From: Phoronis australis
Taxonomy: Eukaryota > Phoronida > Phoronidae
Reading direction: 5' to 3'
Assembly (NCBI GenBank): GCA_002633005.1
Contig: NMRA01000006.1
Span: forward strand, 328,677-390,676
Length of the DNA stretch: 62,000 bases
The notes below the pieces were generated by a model, which saw only the letters and a program-made list of their open reading frames with translations, was not told the DNA's origin and searched no databases. Positions 1-12,100 of this stretch are shown here, piece by piece. Both the position numbers and the translations under genes were made by a program. Position 1 is the stretch's first letter; every line of letters begins with the position of its first letter.

Positions 1-51
1 GCAGACCCTCCAGCACCCTTCTATTAAATAACAGATAACGCTGGATATTAC

Positions 52-190
52 CTGATCAACATGGACTTGAGGTCACTGTTATCATCGTCTGGCACCTCAA
101 ATTTGTTGGTGAGAGTCAGGGAGATCTCGATCTTTGCCATCTGTGCCCGAGCCTGTTCTTGCATTTGTTCGTCACCCACCTCAACTTCAC
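52..190 (-). CDS. IQGAP: IQGAP exon 35 (after GAP-related domain)
   Basis: Encodes EVEVGDEQMQEQARAQMAKI then EISLTLTNKFEVPDDDNSDL and KSMLI, as in human VSLTLTNKFDVPGDENAEMD. Acceptor GTTGTAG, donor CAG|GTAATAT, ends in phase 2. The remaining exons, including the RasGAP C-terminal domain, lie beyond the left edge. Confidence 0.96.
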
Positions 191-3100
191 CTACAACGCA
201 CAAAGACGAGGCACGTTAAAGTCAGTTAGGAATTTTAAGACGAAGGAAAACTCGCCCCTGATTATTTTACGCTCCGCATGACTTTTAAAACAGACCACAC
301 TCTGCACATGAATCTCTGTTGACATCGCACAACTACGGTTACAAAATTCTCCAGCTTGGGACGGTGAAAACTAATTATTTTGCTCAAAGATGGAGCTTGC
401 ACCAAATTTTAGAAATAACCTATATGGGCTGTTCCAAATTCAAGGTTTTCGTTAAAGGACAAACGATCATTCAGAATGACATAACACATCTGAGTGATGC
501 ATAAAAACATTACGTCAACGTCTGTTTCGACCATTTTAGGAACTGCTAAGTCGATTTTGTCTTACAAAACACACAATACTTCTCAAAATACCAGCCACTA
601 TGACAGTGGCTGGTATTTTGAGAAATATAATGAACAGTAAAATTGACCATGTCCTGATTTTCGAAACCAAGAAAATTCAATTTCATCTTGACTCATGTCC
701 TCAGCCCATTATTTGTCATTTTGCTATGTTCAGTAATCAAAATCTAGTACACACCGACCAACTCCTCAATAGAGGGCGCATCACCAAGGTCCTCCATGAG
801 CTCATGCAATGGATCCTTCTCATCTATGGCGATAGAATCTTGATGCTCATACAGCAACTGGAAATGAACAAAATATATGAAATGCCACGTGACAGAGTTC
901 ACCCTACAATAATCTGGTTCAATAAACTGCAATGTACTTGGGTTCTATTGTTTTTTTGCAACATTGTACCAGGCTCACGAATCATTTTCTTGAACTGAGG
1001 ATATGGATCAATTGACCCACAGCGCCTCGAACCTACAGAGGACCTACGGATCATGTTACTATTACCTGTCCTGTTGTCAATTAGACTTTTTGGAGGAGGA
1101 AGCATTTTCAAGGGTCTCTATTGACTTCGGCTGCTAACACAGTAAGTTAGAAGTGATTGGTTTAAACCGCTAACTGCATTTCAATACAACCAAAAGCATA
1201 AACCCACGGCTGGGATCTGTATTTTCACAACATGCTATACCCCATACTGTAAACATTGCTGTTTTGTTTGTTAACATTAGTTTTTCTCAGCTGCCCTGCA
1301 GTCATTGGGCTAGAATTTGAATGCAATGCGGATTATTGCAGAGAAAATAAGCTGATAAAGACAATTTTAATGTTCTCTCTTTACTGCACTGTAATTCAAT
1401 CCTGCAATAAACTACTTCACATTATAGCACTATACTCATCTGGAAATATACTGTAGCTGTAATATACTGTAGAACTGTAGAATATACTGTAGGTGTAATA
1501 TACTGTAGAACTGTAGAATATACTGTAGGTGTAATATACTGTAGAACTGTAGAATATACTGTAGGTGTAATATACTGTAGAGCTGTAGAATATACTGTAG
1601 GTGTAATATACTGTAGAACTGTAGAATATACTGTAGGTGTAATATACTGTAGAACTGTAGATGTAATATACTGTAGATGTAATGTACTGTAGATGTTTAG
1701 CTTAACAACTGTATTTGGTTAAGGCTATGAGAAATCCTAGAAGAAATGTCCAAATTTGGCGAACGTTGGAATCTCATACCTCAGATGCAGCAGACCGGAT
1801 TCAAGTGAAACGCGTGCTTTATGCACTGTTCTCGAACTGGTTTTAAAATGTCCCACTTTTGCATAATTAGCTATCAAATGTAGGATTTTCTAAATTTTTA
1901 AAGCAATGCATAAAACAGAAATGATACAACAAATAAATCTCTTGAGATAAAAATCTGTTTAAAAATACTAAATAAATCTAGAAAAATGTAAATTGTCAAT
2001 TATTTTTAAAATTATTGTTCTTCACTGAACTGCAACGAATGTCAGTGAAATACAGTTTACTAGTTTAATTGTTACACTTGGTGTTTGTACTGTACTGACA
2101 GTTCAACAATGTACTGTGCTCCACTCACAGTACAATAAGTACAGAGCAGTACATTACGGTACACTACAGTATGAGCTTATATTTGGATTTGACTTTTACT
2201 CCCTAAACTGACATTTTTTGAATACATGCCCTGGGCTTATCTGCAAAAAACTCCAGTATGTCTTACTGACAATTTACTCAAAGATAGATGCATATACTTC
2301 AAAATCAACAATAGAAACATGTTTCAATCAAATTTATTCCTAATACTAAAAATAAATCACCGCCGGGATTAGCTCAACAATTTCACTACTAGTCATTTTC
2401 CTCAAACTTTCCATGAACACTTTATAGAGTTAAGTTTTGCCATACCTGATGAAGGTCCACGATTTCCTGGATTGATATGTAAATAACCGGCTTGGTTACC
2501 ATGGTAGCGTCCGTGAACTCGTCTACGTTGAATCGTGCCTCAGGTTCCTCCACATCGCACGCTAGACGGAAATAATTCCTAAAAAACCAAACCCAATGGG
2601 CATGACAGATGGAAAAGTCCTCTTTATCACTAACAAGGATACTTCTATGCAAATTGCTACGTGAACAAATTAATCATCATCTCAACTGATTGAAGCCATG
2701 TAAATCAACTGGGCTGTGTCCCTAATGTCTTGTACCTATGTACTGACAAGGTACAATATACTATGACACAAACTGTCTCTAATGTCTTGTACCTATCCAC
2801 TGACAACTTGAAGGTAAAAGAGACCGTGAAATAGACTGCCTCTAATGTCTTGTACCTATCTACTGACAACTTGAAGGTAAAAGAGACCGTGAAATAGACT
2901 GCCTCTAATGTCTTGTACCTATCTACTGACAAGGTAAAAGAGACTGTGAAACAGACTCTCTAATGCTTTAGTAGAATGTTGAATATCTCACTCAGTGCTA
3001 CTAGTGAGTGAATGATCACTACCAAATCAGACAATCAGACTATTGTTAATCCTAGAGTCACATGTGCTATGTATAGTAGACCTAAGACACTAACACAAAA

Positions 3101-6100
3101 AGTTAACATTATCACATGCTTTAGTTGTAATGCATGGCAATATCTCATGGAGTCTTGTGTGATGCTACATTTTTAAGAGTTCCTTAAGTTTACAGAATTC
3201 ATGCGTGGGCTACTTACTTGAACTTGTCATGTGCCTCACGTATGTAGGAGTTTAGACAGGCCAAATGTTGACTCTCTCCTCCAAACTACAACAAACACAT
3301 GCTGGCTACAAACAGAACATCTCTACGGCATTACACGTCACGAGGCATGGGCAAATGAGGAATGTTCATTGAAGACTGAATATTTACCACAGACTTTTCT
3401 GAACAGTTTCTGAGAAATCAGAACGTGGTCAATGTAGGATAAATGTTCACATTGCCCTTAACGAGAGAAATTGTCAAATTATCTAAGTATTGAAATCCTA
3501 TGGTCACTCTTAGGACATTTGAGTACTTTTTAGTATTCTGGCTAGGCAAATTACTATTCTGCCTAAAGAAAGATTAAGCATTTTGCTTTTCTGTCTGGGC
3601 AAATTATTATTCCATCTAGGCAGCTTACTATTCTGTCTGGGCTGGGGTCCATTTCATGAACCTCTGTCTTAACTGAAATTGGGCTAACTTAAGACCAAAA
3701 TGTTTTGGACCCATTTCACGAAATTCCTTAAGACCAAAATTTAAGACTTAAGTCAGTCTAACCTAGGACTAAAAGTTAACCTGATACAGAGTAGGCTTAA
3801 GATTGAAATTTGGTCAAATCACCAAAATTTAGGACTATTATCATTGTAAACTATTGAGGAACAAATTTCATCGATATTTTTCACAATCTAATGTCTCTAA
3901 ACAATGTCAAATTGAAGATCACCTGCCTTCGATTCGAGAAGCGGCAAAGACCGTAGAGACAATGCAGTGCCATTTATCAGCACGCATAAAATGATATTTT
4001 CCAGCCATATCGGGGTGTTCTCAAGCAAGCGAGATCCCAGCTGTACCCAAAATGTTGAAAATAAATCCCCACTTAAAGTTTCCAGGCCAAGCTCATTCTA
4101 GTAACCGTATTTCACATCAGATCTCTTAAGTTTTTTTTGAATTCGCAACAGGTGGCGAATGCTCACCTATGCCAAAACCCTGCTTAATTTCGGTCTAAGT
4201 TGAGACTCCAGACCAAAAATGGACTTAGTGTAATGAAACGTTCTTTCCTGAATTTTCGCTTTCGGTCTTAACTTAGCCCGATTTTTGGTCTTGACTTGTT
4301 TTTGGGCTCATGTCATAAGTCTTAAGACAGTTTCCATGAAATGGGACCTAGGTGACTATCGGGGTAGACTTTTACTAAGTCTACGCAGATATTCCGCTTA
4401 CTGGATTTCTATTCCGTCAGGACACTGTCAGATTACTATTCTGCCTGAGTAGATTTTATTAAGTCAGGGCAAATGTTCCGCTTGGGCAAATTTCCATTTC
4501 CCCAGGAAGATCAACAGATCTGTGGACTATTCCACCCTGGAGGAGAAGCAAACCATAACTGTGGAATAGTAATCAGCGGGATTTTTCCAGTGTCCAAACA
4601 GATTCACCCACACACGGCACAATTAGTAGTGCGAGCACTAGTTTGTTGTGAAACGACAAACAAATGTTACGTACATGCTAAGACAAGATGCAACTTAGTC
4701 AAAAGTAAACAAATCAGAAAGTAGTTAAAGTGGTAATAAAAACCCGCCTTCCATCACAAAATGTGATTTAGAGCACTTAAAGTTTTAAAATTGGTTGCAA
4801 GTTGTTGCTTAATGCCGAAATGATTTCAGGGCTTGAAAGAACCGACAGTATGTTATTGGTCGAGACCAAGCAGCACAATTTGACTTGTCACAGCGTGTTA
4901 TTGGTCGAGACCAAGCAGGACAATTTGACTTGCCATGGCGTGTTATTGGTCGAGACCAAGCAACACAATTTGACTTGTCATGGCGGGTTATTGGTCGAGA
5001 TCAAGCAACACAATTTGACTTGTCACAGCGTCTTATTGGTCGAGACCTAGCAACACAATATGACTTGTCAGAGTGTGTGTTATTGGTTGAGACCAAGCAG
5101 CACAATTTGACTTGTCACAGCGTCTTATTGGTCGAGACCAAGCAGCACAATTTGACTTGTCGTGGCGTGTTATTGGTTGAGACCAAGCACCACAATTTGA
5201 CTTGTCGCAGCGTGTTATTGGTCGAGACCAAGCAACACAATTTGACTTGTCGTGGCGTGTTATTGGTTGAGACCAAGCACCACAATTTGACTTGTCACAG
5301 CGTGTCATTGTACGCATGCAGTTCTTTGCAAGTCCAGAATTCTATCCTCATTCTGAGTAAGGATTATGAAAGTTGGACGTAACGCGATTATTTATAACCA
5401 CTTTGAATGCACTAGAAAGGACCTAGGCTAGTGACTGCCAAACTTTACTTGACTAAAAAATTGACCAATGGCGTAGCACGCTTTGGGTATACTTTCATGT
5501 TTGAAGCGATGTAATTGGTCAATTTTGGAGTCAAATTTCGAGTAGTTGGTTGGTCATGAGCCCATGTAAAACAAACTATTACAACAGATGTTACTCTTTC
5601 TAGAGAAACATGCTTGACATGCCTGACATAGTTGTTGTTCAAATTTCAATCAGCCACCAATGAGTATAGTCGGATGCGTCAACTAATGCAATATGCATCC
5701 AAAATCAAAATTTTCAAACAAACCAAATTGAATACAGTTCCCCATTTTACTGACCATCAGGGTAGAAATGGTCGCTTTATGCAATCGAATTCGCAAGTGC
5801 AAGCAAAGCACGATTCAGAAATTTTAGAACCATTCTGACCCCACCGACACAGCCAGCTCCAACAAAAGGCTAGCAGTGACTAGATGGTCACAGGAACATC
5901 ACAAGGCCACCAAAGAGTGACTGATAGCAGTGATTTGTCATATTTACAAAACAAGCACAGCAAAATTGCTTCATCAATAAAGGTCAGGCAAAAGAGAATT
6001 ACCCCTTTGTTAGAGGCAGCAAACTGAAGTATTTTGGCAATTGAGCCAAGGTTCCTTCTCTGATCGTTAGTCAGTGTCTTCTTCTCGGCACTTATGTCAA

Positions 6101-9100
6101 TAATGTCGAAGGCATCAGGGGAGACAATCGCCGAGTTGATGTACCGGTAGTACAGCAAGTTACCCACAATCTGAAGACAAAGAATTGTACAGTTATAATT
6201 TACTAAAAGAATCAACAATTAAGACGAGTCATGCTCTATTGAAAACGCCATTCTGTTTAGAAGGCATTGATAAACCTCAATTGATAGCCTCTCCAATTTG
6301 TTTAATTTCTTATAACCTTAAGCTTGGGAATATTGTATAAAGTGATATCTAAAACAAGATCCGACTGCTGCCAAATGCAGAGACCAACATTCAAGGTATG
6401 CTGTTACATGTATAAATATTCAAAAAAACATATCTTAAAAAAAAACATCTTAAAAAATTGCTGCCCAAAAAACATTCTAATACTCATTGATATTAGGACA
6501 TACATCAGTAACTGTGGGCAAAAATAGCTCATGAAATTGCCAATTTTAGAAATATCGTATTGCTGCTGATGTTTAAAATTTGCTAAATACGATTGAGTGA
6601 TGACTAACAGCACCCACTGCACAAACTGCACCACCGACAGAATTTTTAAACATTTTAGTCGAGAAATTACTAAATCAAATTATTACTAAACATCAAATCA
6701 TGTGCTGCCCAAAATATTGTATGGTGTTTAACACCTTTAAATATTAATACAAAACTAAAAATAATCATACTTTAAGAATATCTTTCTCCACAGCTTCCGG
6801 AAACTTTGCTTCCAATGCACTCTTCATCACCTTAGCAATATACCTCATGCCATAACTGGAACAGAGAAGTTGGTAACAGATGATACACAGCCTGTCACAG
6901 CACCACCTATAGAGCAGATGATACACAACTCCTACCACAGCGCCACCTGTAGAGCAGACTGGCCATGTGAAAGGATGATGACTGGCACACAGAAATCCGT
7001 GTCTGGGAATCAGAGTGCATGCCTCAGTTTGAATGTTTGTCGTAAACACAGTGGTCCAGAAATGAGCCAGAAAGTCTAACGAATGGTTTTGTTGTTTATT
7101 TGAGCTCTTGTTATGTTGAGTCACAAAACACAAATAAGTGCAAAATGCTTCAATTAATGCCTGTTCTTACTGTTTCAATGTGTTTTGAGACTCACATCAC
7201 TACACTATCGACGTCATGGAGTTCCTAAATTAATAAAAATCACTGCAGGCGGTCTGCTACGCGTTGTACCAGACGTGCACAGGCCGCTAAGGTGGGCCCA
7301 GTGCACTGATCACCTGGAACCTTTTCTATGCTTTGTTAACTATATGCTATTAGTTGAAACTGAACTGGGGTGCTAGAAACCTGACTCAAGTGTCTAGCAG
7401 TGTGCCCCAGTAGGACTTGAACCCACGACCTTGAGTAAAGGAAACGGAACTTATCCCACAAGGCCACATTTCCTCCTTAATTCTTCGGTTACTCCAACGG
7501 GCCGCTTACTCGATCTATTTCAGCAATTTCTACTTTAACTGATCCAACACAAACACAAACACAAACACAAACAGAACACGTACGGTATCTTATCCAACGA
7601 CTGCAATATGTGCTGCAGAAACTTATCCGTCGTCTTTCTCAACTCCTGTACCGATTGGTCAATCCTCTTCCTGACCTCCTCGTGACTGAGAGCCTGCTCT
7701 ATGGTTACATCATATGGCAAACCACTGTAACAGGAAGGGGAAATTTAATAATTTAAGGTTACGTAAGACTTTATATATATTCAGCCAAATATTTACAAAA
7801 CTATAGATTGCAACTCAGTAAAAGTACTTATTTCCTGAAAGTAGAGAACCTGTGGAATTTCATTTTTGACTTTATACCAATCTGAGGTATGAGTTGTAAG
7901 TTTTGATTCCAATATTACACCAACTTAAACCTGTCACAAATAGTTGGAAAAAATACTTAGGGCTATTAATATTTAACGTACCACCTGGCAAAAACTTGTT
8001 TTAGGCCACTTCCTGTCACTAGTATCAATGTGTTTCTTATGAAATTTGAAGTGATTTGTAGGCTTTGGAAACACTGACAGTTTGTTACTACTCAAATCCA
8101 CTTTCAGTTTGTTTCACCCAATCTTGTCATTTTACGTTGTCAGTTCTTCCCAAACACAGAAATCCCTTCTCGTCCTACGAAGGAATAATGACCCGGGACC
8201 AGTTTAGTAATTGTAAGTGGCCCAAGTCAAAAGCTAGTTCACTTTATATAGTTTATACAGCAGCTTGCATGGGTTACAATCAAACATGTTCATATTAGTT
8301 CACAAACTGGCCACCAGGGGACTTCGCATCAAGCATAAACCACATTTCCAACATAGTATCCAAGGCTAACTCATTTCATTAAATGCTGAAAAAATTCTCA
8401 ATTCATCTGAACTCAATTTAAATGTTTATCCCAGTCAGTGATGCTAGGTAGAAATTAGAGTCACAAAATCCTTTGTCCATTCACCTGGCCTGTCCAGTCT
8501 CAGACTCTGTTTGATTAACCCAGGCTTTGTACACCTCTATCGGGTTGGTATTGATCTTGAGTGATCGGTCATCCATGACCGACTTGACCAGTGGGTTCAA
8601 CATCTCACGCAGGTAGCTCTGACCACGTGCATTCCTGAAACAGAGAAGTCTCCGATGAAAATCATGGTATACCACAAAAATATGAATGATTTCTGGTGGG
8701 TGTTTAAAGCAAAATTTAAAAATTAGTTTACTAAAAGTTTGAATCCAAATTTGCGTTGTTGAAATACGTCAACAGTTCAGTGTACAGTAGATTTACTCCT
8801 GACAATTCAAATGAAGTTAACATGGACTTCACTACAGTAAAAATATATATAACCCAGGGAGCATTAAGCTTAGTGTATTTACATTTTATTACAACAAAGT
8901 TCTGGAACTTGTCTGTAATACACCTACTAGTAATGAAATCAAGTGTCAACAAAATGACATCAGTATTTACGTCGACTGTTTCATTACCTGTTGAACCCAA
9001 CCACCATCTTCACCACCATTGGGTTTCCTGTTACAATGTCTGTCATGGTTTCAACACGTGAACTAAAGTGAAACAAGACGATGAGAAACGGTCAGCTTAG

Positions 9101-12100
9101 GGCAAGGAGGACTAAGACTGAGGAGTTAAGTACATTTCCTGTTTATTGAGAAGTTTAGGACACTTCACACAATTTTCATATTAAGTAAACAGTATGGTGA
9201 ACAAATTTCAGTTTAGAACACAGTGTGACGGGCTTGTATAGTAAACCTGTCATAACAGTTGCTGTTTCTTCACTGAATTTTATCAATTATTCTTCTCAGA
9301 AAAAATAATAGTCAATCAATAACAGATCCAACATTACCAAAAATCACCACCCTCGACAAACAGAGCCTCTACAACATAATTACCCATAATGCATTGCTAT
9401 AACTCATGACAACAGTTAGAAATCTGCAGCTTTGGTTAATCACATCAAAAATGCACAAGACATACTTCTAGTTCTTACAATGAGCAACAGGTGTCACTTC
9501 TATTAAGTCATGCAGCACGGACTATGACAAACAGCATTCACTTCATGGCAAGCTAATTAATACATCTGTCAAGTAAAAGCTCGAAGGTGATTTTTGCCTC
9601 AATACTGAGTGACTGCGCATGTATGTTTGTGTCTCAGATGAGGGCTATACGTAATGGATGGATTTCAAACTTGCTGTCAGATCTTCGTGGTAGTGAGCAA
9701 TTAACTTAAATGTCTCACAAACTTAACTAATGGAAGTTTGAGGAAAATGATCATCAAGAGAATGAATATTTTTTAAAATCTTTGATTCAACTGTCCTAAA
9801 AATTTTAAACAAAAAGTTGTTTTACAAAGAATCTCCGTCTGTGAACTGTAGGTGGCCTGAACGGTACTTCAACACAAACCTCACTACCATCTAAGACCAT
9901 AACCTATCACAAGAAAGGAACCAGACATGGGTTTAAAAGCAATTAGGCAAAGGATGAAGACCAAACAGTCCAGGAGGTGGCCTTCACAAAACAGCAAGGC
10001 ATCCTGTGTCCCAATGGTTGTGATGGTATTCAGTTGCGCCGAAATCACATGCTTGTGAAATGCCATACAGTGCATACCAATGAGTTAGATTTGAAATAAA
10101 TATGACTCAGATGTTGATTTGTGATCAAAGGGCCTAATAGGTAAGTAAACAAAAATTTGTAACTGATCCTTATTAAATGGTTCTCATGCTCACCACACCA
10201 GGTGACCTTGGATCAGTTGCTTATGCAAAGCAGTTTCATTCAATAAACAGTGTGATTGCCTCTAACCGACCAATAAAACGATGGGTGCTATCAGGTCAAA
10301 GGTCAACTATAAAGCATGACTGGATATAAGGGGGAGTTGAACATGCACTAAAGAGAACTTGGAATGAGAAACTTAAGTGCCTTCTATCTAGAGACCTGTT
10401 TGAAAAGCAAAACAAATTTATCTTTAAAGATAAATACCAAGTCACCAAATCGAAACTTTGCCTAAAAGTAGTGCAAGATCTCAAACAATGATTAACTTGT
10501 CATCTATTTTAATTTATATTTTCTCTCGTCAAAATGCTTGAAGAAGTGACAAAACGAAAAAATATCGTCAAGAACGTTAACCTGTTAATGAACATTATAT
10601 TTTGGTTGCGTTGCCGATAACGACAGCTGTCATATGATTCATTATTGGAAAACCCAACGCCTCAAGAGTTGTCATTAGATAATGAAGTTAATTTGACGCA
10701 TCAGAACAAAAATTACAAAATTGATTCTAGTTTGCAGATTTCTTGATAAGTGATGCCGTCATACAGTATTTTGTAGATATCCAATAATTTTCAAAAACAA
10801 AAAGTCACCCGATGCCACCCAAAATATATTCGGATTCCATTAATTTCCAGCAGCACCTTTATTCTCTTTTGTCAGCTGGAGCAGAGCAATGACACGCATG
10901 AGTGCCCTCTGTTGACAGTGGGAGGGGGAAAGTCGCAGGGGGAACCGTCGCGAGTCAAAACCAAGACAAGGTAAGGCCGTGAAAGAAGGGATTATTGCCG
11001 AGTTGCCAATTGAATTCATTAAAAAAAATAGCTTAGAAGTGCCTGAGTGACTTTTGAGAAAAAAATTGCTGAAATGATGCGGGTGAGCATTTTTTCTTTA
11101 AAAAGTGAGGCACAGGTTTCACAAGTCGGGCGCAGACCAGAATCAATCACGTAATTTTTTCCTAAAATTGATGTTCTAAAAAAGACTATGTAATCGTAAA
11201 CATACAGCACACTATAATCTTAAGTCGTTATGAGTTACAGCGTAACATTGCACATGATCACTATAAGCACGTCATACAACAAGGAAAACGTTTCGATCAA
11301 ACACATATCAAGGCTTGGAATGATCAATGACAAACAAGAGGAAAAATTTCCAGGTGATGTATTGCTCCACAAACAAATAAATAGGCTTGTGTGATAGAAA
11401 TATATTTTTGTGTTATAAGATTAGACTGATTTAAGTTAATGTTTTTGCAAGCATAAAGTCAAAATAATAATAATAATAACAATAATAAAGAGACGGAACA
11501 AGAAGAAACTGGAAATCCTCTTAAAAGGGAAAAATTCCAAGCCCTGATATATAAAAAATGGCTAATGACTAATGAATATCATACACTGGGAATTACAAAA
11601 CAATCTAAGGGTCAGTACTACGCAAGCAGTTAATGTATCACAGACTAACGAAATACTTACAGTCTCCTAAAACAATATTAAGCAAATGAACAGTATTAAG
11701 ATATGCAATAGGCAAATACAATGAGTAGTCCATCTAGAAAATTTACTAGATTGTGTTAATGTGCTTAAACGGGGAAATGTGAAATTAAATGTAGTTTCAA
11801 AAGAGCGGGAGGTAATGGCGTCACAGTTCTGGGGTGGCCGGACTTGTAATCCGAATGTCGCTAAAAACACATTGGAAAGTAGTGCTCAGCAAATCAGGTT
11901 TGAAAGAAAATGTGTCGTCTATAGACTATCTACAGAAACAACACCACTGACCAAGTTAATCAAGTTAAGCCCATCTACCAACAGATGTCTCTGCCACTTG
12001 ACCACCAAGCAGATAACCAACACTGCTTCAGATACTGACATTTCCCCAACCAATCGGAAGGAATGGCACCAGCTCCTTCACCAATGAGACTATACTACGT

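Noticed and set aside
2705-2932. 75-residue minus-strand frame with 21-residue repeats
   Set aside because: Translated 63-bp minisatellite within intron 32.
4852-5308. CRISPR-like appearance of regular repeats
   Set aside because: Units are contiguous without unique spacers, and the DNA is eukaryotic.
4802-5382. Open frames on both strands in the 45-bp array
   Set aside because: They exist only because the repeat unit is 15 codons without stops; they lie in an intron and resemble no protein.
11761-12087. 108-residue plus-strand frame near exon 26
   Set aside because: Antisense intron sequence without recognisable domains.
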